The notes beneath the pieces were generated by a model. That model saw only the letters and a list, made by a program, of their open reading frames with translations, was not told where the DNA came from and searched no databases. Positions 46,077-55,173 of a DNA stretch of 64,000 bases are shown here, one piece after another. The stretch's first letter is position 1. Each line of letters opens with the position of its first letter. The stretch spans positions 186,001-250,000 of the forward strand of contig NZ_SGXD01000005.1 of the NCBI RefSeq assembly GCF_004216915.1, in the 5' to 3' direction. Source of the DNA: Motilibacter rhizosphaerae (GTDB lineage Bacteria; Actinomycetota; Actinomycetes; Motilibacterales; Motilibacteraceae). The position numbers and the translations under genes are program-made.

Positions 46077-49000
46077 CTAGACGGCCCACTCCTCGCGGAA
46101 CCGGGCCACCCACCGCAGCACGGGCTCTGCTCGCCAGCGCTCGGCGACGCGTTCGGCGGCACTCGCGTGGCGGGAGGCGGTGTCCCGCTCACCGACCGCG
46201 AGGGCCGCCATCGCGAGGAAGGCGTCCGTCGGGCCGACGACGATGCCGGACCCGGCGGTGGCGGGGCGACCGGCGAGGGGCAGGAGGCGTCCGTACACCG
46301 CGGACGCGAGGGCGGGATCGCGCAGGCGCAGGGCGCACTCGGCGGCGAGGCTCCAGATCGCCGGGGAGAGCCAGTCGTCCTCCTCGATGCGCAGGCCCCG
46401 CGCGACGTACGCCGCGGCCTCCTCGAGGCGGCCGGTGCGGCACAGGACGACGGCCACGAAGGCGCTCACGGGGACGCCGGCCGCCTGCTCACCGGCGCGG
46501 ACGACGGCGAGCAGCTCCTCGTCGCGGTCGGACCACCAGAGCCGCATGAGCGCCACGGCGGCCGCGCTGCTCTGCAGCTGAGCGAGGTGCATGGGCTCGG
46601 CCAGCCGCGCCATGCCGGCGGCGAGCTGCTCGAGCCGGTCGTGCTCGCCGCGCACGGCGCACCAGCCGATCTCGATGCCGTCGAGCAGCAGCTGGCTGAA
46701 GAGCAGCTCGAGCTCGCGGGCCTGGGAGCGCGCGAGCTCCAGCGCCTGGGGCAGCTCCTCGACGAGGCCGAGGTCGTTGGCCGCCGCGACGTGGACCGTG
46801 AGCGCGTCCGCGAGGGCGAGCGGCAGCTGCAGCGTGCGCGCGAGCGCCACCGCCTCGACGGCCAGGGCGAGCTGCTCCTCCGAGCGCGCGCTGCGCCACA
46901 CCGAGGTGGCGCCGGCCAGGCAGGCGGTCAGCAGCAGCCGGTCATCCCCGAGGCGGCGCGCCATCGCCACGGCCTCGTCGACCAGCGCCTCGCGCTCCGC
47001 GCTCCCCGTGGCGTAGTACACCTCGCTGGCGAGGCTGAGCATCACGCGGCAGCGGCGGGGGTCGTCGTGGCGAGGGAGCGCCTCGAGGAGCTGGCGCAGC
47101 GCCGCGACGACGACCTCGTCGACCTGGCCGTACGGGCTCGCCAGCCAGTAGGCGCCGTCGGTCGGCAGGGTGGCCGCCGTGAACACCCGCTCGAGGTCGC
47201 CGAGCCGCTGCGCCGCCGCGAGCGCCTCATGGACCACCGGTCGCAGGTCCAGCCACTGCGCGCCGAGGCGCAGCGCGTCGCCCAGGGTGAGCAGCAGGTC
47301 GCACCGGTCTTCGGCGAGGGCGGCGGGGTCGTCGCCGACCGCGGCCAGCGCCTGCCGCAGCAGCTGCGCGCACTCGTCGTACGCGTACAGCCGCCGGGCA
47401 GCCGCCGCCGCCTCGCGTGCCGCCCGCCACGCCTTCGATGCGTGGGCAGGGCCGGCGGCCAGCCAGTGGTGCGCCAGGTCGCTCTCGCGTCCCGGCAGGC
47501 CGCGGGTCGAGAGGGCGGCGGCCGCCGCAGCGTGCAGCCGCGCCGCACGACTGCGGGTGACGCCGGCGCGGGCGGTCTCCCGCAGCAGGTCGTGCGCGAA
47601 GCGGAAGCGGTCGATCCCGGTCTCCTGCAGCAGCCCCGCGGCGTACGCGTCCTCGAGGTCCTCGACGACCTCGTCCTCGGTCGAGCCGACCGCCGCTGTG
47701 AGCGTGGCGACCTCGACGTCGCGCCCCAGGACCGCTGCCGCGGCGAGCGTGCGGGCCGCCTTCTCGCCCAGTGCGTCGATCCTGCGGCGCAACGCAGCCG
47801 TGATGCCCTCGGAGGAGGCGCCGCCAGCGACGAGCGCGTCCAGGTCGCCCCGCGCCGCGCGGGCCAGCTCGACGAGGAAGTACGGGTTGCCGCCCGTGCG
47901 CTCGTGCAGGGCCTGCGCCTGGGCGGGAGTCGGGGACGTTCCGCTCGTGAGGGCGAGGACCTGCGCCGACTGCGCGGTGTCCAACCCCTGCAGGGCGAGG
48001 GCGTGCGCGTGCCGCCGGGCGAGGGCGGCGGCGAGCTCGCGGACCGCCGGGGAGGGCTTGGCGCGCCAGGTGAGGACGAGGAGCAGGCGCGTCGGTCCCT
48101 CGGTCGTGGCGAGCAGGTGCAGCACCTGCAGGGTCGAGGCGTCGGCCCACTGGAGGTCCTCCACGAGCAGGAGGGCCGGACCACCCGTGGCCTCGAGCAG
48201 CGCGTCGACGCTGCGGAGCCGGGCGCGGTAGCCGGCGCCCACGTCGTCGGCGGGTTCCTCCTGGGCGACGCGCACTCCCGCTCCGCGCAGGAGCTGCGAC
48301 CAGGCCCACAGCGGCGGCGCTCCCGCGTCCTCCGGGCACCGAGCCGTGACGACAGTGGTCCCCCGCTCCTCGGCTCGGCGCGCGAGCGCGGTGACGAGCG
48401 CGCTCTTGCCGATGCCGGCCTCGCCGGTCACCAGGGCGACGACCGGCGGCCCGGGCGCCCTGACGACCTGCTCGTGCAGGTCGACGAGCTGTGCCAACTC
48501 CGAGCGGCGGCCGACGAGCTCGACCGACGGCGCTCGAGCGACCGGAGGAGCCGGACGACGCGACCGGAGCGCTGGCACGACGGCAGGGTCCTGCCGCAGG
48601 ACCGCGACCTGCACCGTGACCAGCTCCGGACCCGGGTCGATCCCGAGCTCGCGGGCGAGCACCTCGCGCACCTCGGCGAGCACGCCCAGGGCGTCGGCCT
48701 GCCGACCGGCGCGGCAGAGGGCGATGGCCCGGAGCGCCCACAACCGCTCGCGCAGCGGGTGGGCCGCCGTCATCGTCTCCAGGTCGACCGCCGCGCGCGC
48801 CGCGCCACCGGTCATGACCTCGAGCGCTGCACGGAGCTCGAGGCCGAGCAGCCTCAGCGCCTCGAGCCGGCGCCGCTCGGCGACGGCTCCGTCCCCGTCG
48901 CCGAGTTCCGGGTAGGGCGCCCCGCGCCAGAGGGCGAGGGCGGTACCGAGCTCGGCGAGCAGCTCGTCGACGTCCCCGACGAGCGAGGCCGGCAGGACTC

Positions 49001-49382
49001 CGGTGGCATCGCGCGGGCCGGAGAGCCGCTGGTCGACCCTCGCGACGACGGACTCGAGCCGGAGTGCGTCGACCGGTGGGGTGCTCAACGCGTACCCGGC
49101 GGACGTCCGCACGATGACCTCGCCGCGGGCGTGCGGGAGCCGCTCGTGCTCCAGCACCTTGCGCAACCCCGACAGGTACGTCTGGATCGTGTTGTCGGCC
49201 GCCGCTGGCGCCCGCTGTCCCCACACGAGCTCGACGAGCGCGTCCCTCGTCACCGGACGTCCGCCGTGCAGAGCCAGCGCCGCGAGGACCTTGCGCTGGA
49301 GCGGTGGCCCGAGTGGCAGGACGGTCCCGTCCCGCCGCGCCTCGACCGCGCCGAGCACCGCGAGCTCCGGACCCACCTCCAC
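46077..49382 (-). CDS. AfsR/SARP-type regulator with AAA ATPase and TPR-like region
   Basis: 1101 residues. The N-terminal winged helix (residues 1-90, with KVLAALALHGGRPVTRDALV and NTIQTYLSGLRKVLE) and BTAD domain (about 90-250) bind DNA. An ATPase domain follows, with Walker A TGEAGIGKSALV and Walker B ALLLVEDLQWADAST. A long helical, TPR-like C terminus from about 600 is Ala/Leu-rich. Such proteins control secondary metabolism or stress genes and usually oligomerise. GTG 49382 lies 7 bp after TAGGGT. No biosynthetic cluster is adjacent, so the target is open. Confidence 0.88.
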   Translation of the reverse strand: MEVGPELAVLGAVEARRDGTVLPLGPPLQRKVLAALALHGGRPVTRDALVELVWGQRAPAAADNTIQTYLSGLRKVLEHERLPHARGEVIVRTSAGYALSTPPVDALRLESVVARVDQRLSGPRDATGVLPASLVGDVDELLAELGTALALWRGAPYPELGDGDGAVAERRRLEALRLLGLELRAALEVMTGGAARAAVDLETMTAAHPLRERLWALRAIALCRAGRQADALGVLAEVREVLARELGIDPGPELVTVQVAVLRQDPAVVPALRSRRPAPPVARAPSVELVGRRSELAQLVDLHEQVVRAPGPPVVALVTGEAGIGKSALVTALARRAEERGTTVVTARCPEDAGAPPLWAWSQLLRGAGVRVAQEEPADDVGAGYRARLRSVDALLEATGGPALLLVEDLQWADASTLQVLHLLATTEGPTRLLLVLTWRAKPSPAVRELAAALARRHAHALALQGLDTAQSAQVLALTSGTSPTPAQAQALHERTGGNPYFLVELARAARGDLDALVAGGASSEGITAALRRRIDALGEKAARTLAAAAVLGRDVEVATLTAAVGSTEDEVVEDLEDAYAAGLLQETGIDRFRFAHDLLRETARAGVTRSRAARLHAAAAAALSTRGLPGRESDLAHHWLAAGPAHASKAWRAAREAAAAARRLYAYDECAQLLRQALAAVGDDPAALAEDRCDLLLTLGDALRLGAQWLDLRPVVHEALAAAQRLGDLERVFTAATLPTDGAYWLASPYGQVDEVVVAALRQLLEALPRHDDPRRCRVMLSLASEVYYATGSAEREALVDEAVAMARRLGDDRLLLTACLAGATSVWRSARSEEQLALAVEAVALARTLQLPLALADALTVHVAAANDLGLVEELPQALELARSQARELELLFSQLLLDGIEIGWCAVRGEHDRLEQLAAGMARLAEPMHLAQLQSSAAAVALMRLWWSDRDEELLAVVRAGEQAAGVPVSAFVAVVLCRTGRLEEAAAYVARGLRIEEDDWLSPAIWSLAAECALRLRDPALASAVYGRLLPLAGRPATAGSGIVVGPTDAFLAMAALAVGERDTASRHASAAERVAERWRAEPVLRWVARFREEWAV

Positions 49383-49389
49383 GGCGCCC

Positions 49390-49395
49390 ACCCTA
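49390..49395 (-). promoter_or_regulatory. -10 element of the AfsR-like gene, leaderless
   Basis: Minus-strand TAGGGT, seven bases, GTG 49382. It excludes the in-frame upstream start at 49433. Confidence 0.5.
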
Positions 49396-49550
49396 GGGAC
49401 CCGCACCCCGGGAGCGCACCGGAAGCCGGGCATCGATCCGCTCCCGCTCGCCGGTGCTCCACGACCTCAGCGGCTGGCCCCCGTCGCGCCCCGCTGCGCT
49501 GGCCGACGGGAAGCCGCCCGCGCGTCGAGCGGCTCTGGCACGGTCCTCCC

Positions 49551-50036
49551 ATGACCGACCCCCCTCGCCAGTGGCTCCCTGAGACCTTCGAGCACCCCCT
49601 GCACGTCGAACTGCCCACCGGCCAGCACCTGCGCCCCATCCGCGCGGCCGACGTCGACATCGACCTGCCGGCGGTCATGGGCTCGCGCGAGCGGCTGTGG
49701 AGCATCTACGGCGCCGCCTGGGGCTGGCCGCCAGTGGGCATGACGCGCCAGCAGGACCTCGACGACCTGGCCCACCACGAGGCGGAGATCGCCGCGCACG
49801 AGTCGTTCAACTACGCGCTGCTCGACGAGGGGGAGACCGAGCTGCTCGGCTGCGTCTACATCGATCCCGCGCGCGAGCCGGGCGTCGACGCGGACGTCTC
49901 GTGGTGGGTGGTGGACCGGCTGGTCGGTACGGAGGTGGAGCGGGCGCTCGACGAGCTGGTGCCCCGCTGGCTGGGCGAGGACTGGCCGTTCCGCGCACCG
50001 CGGCTGCTCCGCGACGACCTCGGCCCGCTGGGCTGA
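49551..50036 (+). CDS. GNAT-related acetyltransferase family protein
   Basis: 161 residues. HLRPIRAADVDIDLPAVMGSRERLW at the N terminus, then ESFNYALLDEGETELLGCVYIDP and VSWWVVDRLVGTEVERALDELVPRWL, follow the GNAT order, but the usual R/Q-x-x-G-x-G acetyl-CoA loop is not clear (VVDRLVGTEV stands there). Activity is therefore doubtful. ATG 49551 is placed at the first coding-like codon. It is an orphan gene. Confidence 0.68.
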   Translation: MTDPPRQWLPETFEHPLHVELPTGQHLRPIRAADVDIDLPAVMGSRERLWSIYGAAWGWPPVGMTRQQDLDDLAHHEAEIAAHESFNYALLDEGETELLGCVYIDPAREPGVDADVSWWVVDRLVGTEVERALDELVPRWLGEDWPFRAPRLLRDDLGPLG

Positions 50037-50100
50037 GCGCGGGAGGCCGGGGGAACCACGCAGCCGGGACCCGGAGTGCTCGTCGTGCCCGCGCTGCGGG

Positions 50101-50865
50101 TCAGCGCGACCGGTGCCCGGTGCTGACGTCGAGCGCTGCGTGCGACGGGTCCTGCCCGGTGGGTGACACCCAGTCGAGGTCGCGGACGCAGAAGCGGTGG
50201 TGCTCGAAGGTCTCGTCGAGCACCGTGCGCAGGCACTGCCGCACCGAGCGGCCCCGGGCGTACGGCGGCCAGACATCGCCGTCGGGCACTGGAGCCCGGG
50301 CGGCCAGCTCGGCAGCAGTGACCGTGCTGAGCCACGCCTCCAGCTCGGCCGCCTGAGCGTCCCGGACGCTGACGATCTCGTCCAGGGAGGGATCGGCCGA
50401 GAGGTCGAGCCCGTGCGCGCCGCGATAGGGCTCGATGCTCGTCCCGATGCCCATCGGCGTGAAGAGCCGGGGCGAGCCGAGGCAGCAGCGGCGGAACCAC
50501 GAGTCGTGGACGAAGACCAGGTGGCGCAGCGTCTGCACCGCCGACCACTCGTCGTCCACGCTGCGGCGCTCGATGCCGGGGGTTCGGCGGATCCGCTCGG
50601 TCGTGGCCGCCCAGGAAGCACGGAGCTGACGCGCTGCCTCGCGCAGGTCGGCAGGGTCCTCGGAGCGGATCAGCAGCCGTACCGGATGACGCCGGTCGAG
50701 CTCTGCCTCGACGTACGGCGTGACGTCCACACCGTTCACCACGACGTTGCTGACCGACCCGTCGATCACGACGTCGTGCATGACGACACCGACCAGGCGC
50801 GCGCCGCTCAGGTCGCACTCGCGGAACTCCGCACCGCGCAGATCCTCGTCGACATGCCGCGTCAT
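50101..50865 (-). CDS. Pentapeptide-DinB family protein
   Basis: 254 residues. The first 45 carry pentapeptide-like repeats (DLRGAEFRECDLSGARL, then VVMHDVVIDGSVSNVVVNG). The main part is a DinB/YfiT-like four-helix bundle, where metal-binding His residues are expected in SAVQTLRHLVFVHDSWF and LDETFEHHRFC. DinB proteins act as thiol S-transferases or stress proteins. ATG 50865 follows a TAGGGT -10 by 8 bp. Confidence 0.78.
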   Translation of the reverse strand: MTRHVDEDLRGAEFRECDLSGARLVGVVMHDVVIDGSVSNVVVNGVDVTPYVEAELDRRHPVRLLIRSEDPADLREAARQLRASWAATTERIRRTPGIERRSVDDEWSAVQTLRHLVFVHDSWFRRCCLGSPRLFTPMGIGTSIEPYRGAHGLDLSADPSLDEIVSVRDAQAAELEAWLSTVTAAELAARAPVPDGDVWPPYARGRSVRQCLRTVLDETFEHHRFCVRDLDWVSPTGQDPSHAALDVSTGHRSR

Positions 50866-50873
50866 GGCTCCAC

Positions 50874-50879
50874 ACCCTA
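50874..50879 (-). promoter_or_regulatory. -10 element of the pentapeptide-DinB gene
   Basis: Minus-strand TAGGGT, eight bases, ATG 50865. Confidence 0.42.
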
Positions 50880-51070
50880 GGACCGCGCACCGACGAGCCG
50901 GCGGCGCTGTGGGAGCGCACGCGCAGGGCTTCCTGCTGCACCGTCCGCTCCCGCTCCAGGACCTGCACCTGCTGCTGAGCCGCGGCCGTTGAACCCTGCC
51001 GGCGCTGCCGCCGCCTCGGCTGGAGACGGGGCATCGGACGCTTGAGCACGGATGGGCGCAGCATGGGCGC

Positions 51071-51658
51071 ATGGTCGACCTCGCGGACCCGGCAGCGGTC
51101 CTCATCCACTACCTCGCCCGCGCCCACGAGGGACTGCTGGCCAAGCTCGACGGGCTGTCGGAGCGTGAGCTGCGCATGCCGCGGACGCCGACGGGCACCA
51201 ACCTGCTCGGCATCGTCAAGCACTGCACCAACACCGAGTGGACCTACCTCGGCGCGAGCGTCGGCAGGACCTTCGGCGGCGAGCACCTGCTCGTGCCCGT
51301 GGAGTCCTACGACAGCGACCCGCAGGCCGACTGGTACGCGACGGCCGGCGAGTCAGCGGCGGCCACTGTCGCGCTCTACCGGAGGGTCGGCGTGGCCACG
51401 GAGCAGACCCTGCGCGAGCTCCCGCTCGACACCGTCGGGCGGGTGGCGCACTGGCCCGCCGAGCGGGCCGAGGCCACGCTGCACCACCTCGCCGTCCGCG
51501 TGATCGACGACACGTCGCGCCACGCCGGGCACGCCGACATCCTGCGCGAGCTGCACGACGGCGCGACGGGCCTGACCCCGGCGGCACCGAACCTGCCGGA
51601 GGGCTACGACTGGGCCGCGTACGTCGCCCGGCTCACCGCGCTGGCGGAGGGCGCCTGA
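51071..51658 (+). CDS. DinB family protein (DUF664-like)
   Basis: 195 residues of the DinB helical bundle. LIHYLARAHEGLLAKLDGLSE, NLLGIVKHCTNTEWTYLG and RVIDDTSRHAGHADILREL give the three His-containing helices expected to bind one metal. Probably a mycothiol- or other thiol-dependent enzyme; the reaction is unknown. It shares a fold but little sequence with the divergent 50101-50865 protein, so a recent duplication is not indicated. Confidence 0.85.
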   Translation: MVDLADPAAVLIHYLARAHEGLLAKLDGLSERELRMPRTPTGTNLLGIVKHCTNTEWTYLGASVGRTFGGEHLLVPVESYDSDPQADWYATAGESAAATVALYRRVGVATEQTLRELPLDTVGRVAHWPAERAEATLHHLAVRVIDDTSRHAGHADILRELHDGATGLTPAAPNLPEGYDWAAYVARLTALAEGA

Positions 51659-51665
51659 GCCGACG

Positions 51666-52472
51666 TCAGCCGCCGCTCTCGACGGCCCGGTAGCGCGCCT
51701 CGATGAAGCTGTACGCCGCGAAGACCACGAACCCGAGGGCGACCAGCACGACCCCGACCCGCCCCAGCGGCGCGCGGGCCGTCGTCATCAGCAGCGCGTC
51801 CAGCCCCTTCGCGTCCGAGCCGTCGCCGCTGACGGCACTGACGACGAGGAAGACGCCGATCGGCGCGAACGCCAGCGCGCGGGCGGGGATCCCGATGCGG
51901 GCCGTGGTGGTCGTGACCACCCGCATGGCCCGGGACATCCGCTCCGTGCGGAGGGTGTCGGCGAAGTCGCCCCCGACAGCGGTCCAGACCTGCCAGCAGC
52001 AGACCGCGATGAGGATGAGGCCTGCCACCGCGAGGATCTCGCGACCGAAGGGCAGGCCGAGCACCTTCCACGCCTCCTGGTGCTGCTGCTGCTCTGAACC
52101 GGTCGAGTGCTTGCCCACGAGGAAGGACGCCGTCGTGGCCGCGAGGACGACGTAGCTCAGCGCCTGTCCCCCGGTGCTGACCCGCCTCCACACGCCCTGC
52201 CGCTCGTCGCTGAGCGCGCCGAGCAACCGGGCCACGGCGAACGCCAGGAAGCCGACGACCGCGGCGGCGAGCAGCGCGAACCCCGCAGGGTTCGCCGCCA
52301 CCCGCCGCAGCGCACCGTTCGCGTTGGCCTGCGGGCTCGGGCCGGGGACGACGAGCGCCACCGAGAGTGCGGCCAGCACCAGGTAGAACACTCCCCGCGC
52401 CACCAGGCCCACCCGCGCCAGCCCGGTGAGGGCAGGGTGGTGCCGCAACCGGCGCAGGTCTGGCACGAGCAC
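51666..52472 (-). CDS. DUF1206 membrane protein
   Basis: 268 residues in three repeats of two helices, as in DUF1206. LTGLARVGLVARGVFYLVLAAL opens repeat one, STGGQALSYVVLAATTASFLVG the second, and TTTTARIGIPARALAFAPIGVFLV the third, each with a Gly-Arg/Arg-Gly turn. Function unknown. GTG 52472 has AGGGGAG upstream. It converges on the DinB gene. Confidence 0.85.
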   Translation of the reverse strand: MLVPDLRRLRHHPALTGLARVGLVARGVFYLVLAALSVALVVPGPSPQANANGALRRVAANPAGFALLAAAVVGFLAFAVARLLGALSDERQGVWRRVSTGGQALSYVVLAATTASFLVGKHSTGSEQQQHQEAWKVLGLPFGREILAVAGLILIAVCCWQVWTAVGGDFADTLRTERMSRAMRVVTTTTARIGIPARALAFAPIGVFLVVSAVSGDGSDAKGLDALLMTTARAPLGRVGVVLVALGFVVFAAYSFIEARYRAVESGG

Positions 52473-52522
52473 GCCGCTCCCCTACCCCAGGAGGCACGAC
52501 ATGTGCAGCCGGGAGAGCGACC

Positions 52523-53224
52523 TCAGGCCGCGAGCTCCGGGTACAGCGCGGGCACGCCCCCGGCGAGGCCCTGCTGCACGTGCCGGGAGACGTCGTCGGC
52601 GAGGATCTCCCAGGCGTCCTCGGCGACGCCGTCGGCCACGGCGCGCGCGACGTCACGCGGGTCGGACTTGGGCGCGTCGACGCCGGCGGCCATGTCGGTG
52701 TCCATGTAGCCGACGTGCAGCCCCGCCACGCGGATGCCCCGCGGGGCCAGCTCCACGCGTGCGCCGTTCGTCAGCGACCACGCCGCGGACTTCGCCGCGG
52801 AGTACGCGCCGACCCCCGGGTAGTTCAGCCACGAGAGCGCGGACAGCACGTTGACGATGGTGCCGCCGCCGTTGGCCTCGATGACCGGGGCGAAGGCCCG
52901 CACCATGGCGAGCGTGCCGAAGTAGTGCGTGTCCATCTCGAGGCGCACGTCGTCGAGCGACCCGCTCAGCAGTCCCGCACCCGTGGCCGACCCGGCGTTG
53001 TTCACGAGCAGCGTCACGTCACGGGCGAGCTCAGCGGCGGCGGCGACCGCGGCGGGATCGGTGATGTCGAGCGCCACCGGGGTCACCCCGGGGACGTCGA
53101 TGCGGCGCGGGTCCCGGGCTGCCGCGTACACCCGCACTCCCCTCCCCTGCAGCTCCTCCGCGAGGCGGCGCCCCAGCCCGCGGTTGGCACCGGTGACGAG
53201 CGCGACGGCTCCCTGCAGCTCCAT
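52523..53224 (-). CDS. SDR family oxidoreductase, HxlR-controlled
   Basis: 233 residues. TGANRGLGRRLAEEL binds the cofactor, LLVNNAGSATG follows, and the catalytic Ser (NVLSALSW) with YSAAKSAAWSL form the active site. It divides from the HxlR-type gene by 92 bp containing nested palindromes centred at one point. Such SDR/HxlR pairs are common and the regulator usually responds to an electrophile; the substrate here is unknown. Confidence 0.87.
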   Translation of the reverse strand: MELQGAVALVTGANRGLGRRLAEELQGRGVRVYAAARDPRRIDVPGVTPVALDITDPAAVAAAAELARDVTLLVNNAGSATGAGLLSGSLDDVRLEMDTHYFGTLAMVRAFAPVIEANGGGTIVNVLSALSWLNYPGVGAYSAAKSAAWSLTNGARVELAPRGIRVAGLHVGYMDTDMAAGVDAPKSDPRDVARAVADGVAEDAWEILADDVSRHVQQGLAGGVPALYPELAA

Positions 53225-53233
53225 GGCGTACTC

Positions 53234-53299
53234 CCTGGCTTAGTCCGGCTTGAGTCAGCAGTGACAGTACGTGGCTGACTGAGGGAAGAGCAAGCCAGG
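53234..53299. promoter_or_regulatory. Concentric palindromes between SDR and HxlR genes
   Basis: CCTGGCTT (53234-53241) pairs with AAGCCAGG (53292-53299) and AGTCAGC (53253-53259) with GCTGACT (53274-53280). Both pairs share the same centre, between bases 53266 and 53267. The arms are 8 and 7 bp and exact. Expected for one or two dimers of the divergently encoded HxlR protein; this is inference. Confidence 0.58.
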
Positions 53300-53316
53300 A
53301 GGAGTACGCTGTCAGC

Positions 53317-53787
53317 ATGGATCTCGTCGAGGACCGCGACAGCTGGCTCGGCGCGGCCTGCTCGATCTCCGCGGCGCTGGACGTCGTCGGGACCAGGTCG
53401 TCGTTCCTCCTGCTGCGCGAGGCGAGCTTCGGCACCACGCGCTTCGACGACTTCGTCCGCCGCGTCGGCGTCAGCGAGCCGGTCGCCGCCGCCCGGCTCA
53501 AGGAGCTGGTCGGCGCGGGCGTCCTCGAGCGCCGGCCCTACCGCGAGGAGGGGGCCCGCACGCGCTACGAGTACGCCCTCACCACCAAGGGCCGCGACCT
53601 CGTGCTCGTGCTCACCGCCATGCGGGAGTGGGGGGACACGTGGGCGGTCGGCCCGGAGCGCGCGACCATCGGGGTGGAGCACGAGGGCTGCGGGGCCGCG
53701 GTCCACCTGCGGCTGCGCTGCGCCGCTGGGCATGACGTCGAGCCCGACGAGCTGCACGTCGTGCGGGGCCCGGGCCTCGGCGGCTGA
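53317..53787 (+). CDS. HxlR family winged-helix regulator
   Basis: 156 residues. The HxlR start (CSISAALDVVGTRSSFLLLREASFG) has the cysteine typical of the thiol-sensing branch. The recognition region is GVSEPVAAARLKELVGAGVL and the wing is RTRYEYALTTKG. The C-terminal extension has three further cysteines (EGCGAAV, LRCAAGH), so a redox or metal response is plausible. It is divergent from the SDR; palindromes between them are likely operators. Confidence 0.87.
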   Translation: MDLVEDRDSWLGAACSISAALDVVGTRSSFLLLREASFGTTRFDDFVRRVGVSEPVAAARLKELVGAGVLERRPYREEGARTRYEYALTTKGRDLVLVLTAMREWGDTWAVGPERATIGVEHEGCGAAVHLRLRCAAGHDVEPDELHVVRGPGLGG

Positions 53788-53804
53788 CGGCCGGCCACGG
53801 GCCC

Positions 53805-54101
53805 CTAGCCCCCGCGTCGCAGGCGCTCGAGCATCGTGCGGACGTCATCCCCGCCGAGCAGGTCGCGGACGGGCTGGACCACGCCATCGTCGTCGGGCTC
53901 GGGCTCGATCTCCGGCTGCGGCGCCGGTCCTCCCGCAGGCTCGACGACGGCGGGAGCCGCCCGCTGCACGGCGAGGTACGCGCGCCGCGCCTCGGCCGCC
54001 GACACGAGGCGCGCGTAGACCCCGGCGTCGCGGGGCGACGAGAGCCACGCCTCCACCGCCGTGGCGACGCGGTCGTTGAGCGCCGCGAGCTGCTCGTCCA
54101 T
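53805..54101 (-). CDS. Small hypothetical protein
   Basis: 98 residues, no recognised family. Helical N terminus (LNDRVATAVEAWLSSPRDAGVYARLVSAAEARRAYLAV), then an acidic proline-rich linker (PQPEIEPEPDDDG) and a short C-terminal helix (RDLLGGDDVRTMLERLRRGG). It precedes no obvious partner. ATG 54101 follows GAGGGGGCAGGG. Coding bias is good, so I take it as real. Confidence 0.6.
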   Translation of the reverse strand: MDEQLAALNDRVATAVEAWLSSPRDAGVYARLVSAAEARRAYLAVQRAAPAVVEPAGGPAPQPEIEPEPDDDGVVQPVRDLLGGDDVRTMLERLRRGG

Positions 54102-54140
54102 CCCTGCCCCCTCGTGCGGTGCCCGCAGGCTAACCGGCGC

Positions 54141-54440
54141 TCAGAGCGCGTGGACCACCGCGGCGGTGAGCACGGCGGACATGACCACGACGAGGAACGG
54201 CGCTCGCAGCGCGACGGCCGCCAGCGCCACCCCGAGACCTGCGGCGCGGGGCTCCAGCACGTACGACGTCCCCGAGACGAAGGTCTGCGTCAGCACCAGC
54301 GCGGCCAGCAGCCCGGCCGGGGCGACCGCGGCGAACCGCTGCACGACAGGCGCTTCGAGCACCTGCTCCGGCACGAGGTGGCCGAGCAGCTTCGGCAGGT
54401 AGACGCCGGCGGCGAGGACGAGCACGAACGTCCAGCTCAT
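54141..54440 (-). CDS. azlD: AzlD family branched-chain amino acid exporter subunit
   Basis: 99 residues, three to four helices. TFVLVLAAGVYLPKLLGHLVPE and RFAAVAPAGLLAALVLTQTF are AzlD-like. Partner of AzlC in exporting amino acids such as valine or leucine analogues. Its start overlaps the azlC stop as ATGA, giving coupled translation. Confidence 0.85.
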   Translation of the reverse strand: MSWTFVLVLAAGVYLPKLLGHLVPEQVLEAPVVQRFAAVAPAGLLAALVLTQTFVSGTSYVLEPRAAGLGVALAAVALRAPFLVVVMSAVLTAAVVHAL

Positions 54441-55132
54441 GACGCCCGCGCTCCGCTCCGGCGGGCCGCGACGACGAGCGCGGGCAGGACGGCGAGGACG
54501 ACCGGGATCCCCGGCCGCGTCAGGGGGACCGCGACGGCGCAGAGCACGAGGCTCACCACGACCACCGGGAGGACCCCGCGGCGCCGGAGCTGCGGCGCGA
54601 GGAAGGCCGCGAAGGCAGCAGGAGCGGCCGCATCCAGCCCGTACGCCTCCGGGCGCCCGAGCGACTGCGCACCCAGTGCCCCGACGAGCGTGCCGAGGCT
54701 CCACAGCACGTAGACACTGACGCCGGTGAGCCAGAACCCGAGCTCGGCGGCAGTCGTGTCCGCCTCGTTCGCGACGGCGACGGCGGTCGACTCGTCGATC
54801 GTCACCTGGGCCGCAGCGAGGCGCACGGGCAGCCGGTGCCGGCGGACGAGCGGAGCGACGCGCAGGCCGTAGAACCCGTTGCGCAGCCCGAGGAGCCACG
54901 CGGCTGCCCACCCCGCGCCCCATGAGCCCCCCGCGCCGACCACCGACACGGCCGCGAACTGCGACCCGCCGGAGAACACCAGCAGCGACAGCGCGAGCGC
55001 CTGCCACGCGCTCGCCCCGGCGGAAGCGGCTGCCGCGCCGAAGGCCACGCCGTACGCGCCGGTGGTCGCCCCGATGACGAGCGAGGTGCGCACCACCGCG
55101 CCGTGTCGCCGCCACGCCGGAACCTGCTGCAC
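54437..55132 (-). CDS. azlC: AzlC family exporter, large subunit
   Basis: 231 residues and about six to seven helices. The family signature has GATTGAYGVAFGAAAASAG, then LLVFSGGSQFAAVSVVGAGG and ITIDEST-like VTIDESTAVAVA. AzlCD exports branched-chain amino acids or azaleucine. Cytoplasmic membrane. The ATP-independent mechanism contradicts its common ABC label. No Lrp-like regulator is next to it here. Confidence 0.9.
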   Translation of the reverse strand: MQQVPAWRRHGAVVRTSLVIGATTGAYGVAFGAAAASAGASAWQALALSLLVFSGGSQFAAVSVVGAGGSWGAGWAAAWLLGLRNGFYGLRVAPLVRRHRLPVRLAAAQVTIDESTAVAVANEADTTAAELGFWLTGVSVYVLWSLGTLVGALGAQSLGRPEAYGLDAAAPAAFAAFLAPQLRRRGVLPVVVVSLVLCAVAVPLTRPGIPVVLAVLPALVVAARRSGARAS

Positions 55133-55173
55133 CTGCGGGACGCTACGCCCTGCGGTGCGGCAGACTGCGGAGC

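Noticed and set aside
46167-49550. Long plus-strand frame leading into the 49551 acetyltransferase
   Set aside because: Antisense shadow of the AfsR-like gene; coding features begin only at ATG 49551.
50866-51070. Upstream extension of the pentapeptide-DinB frame
   Set aside because: Cys/Arg/Ser-rich with no coding character; the TAGGGT element supports ATG 50865.
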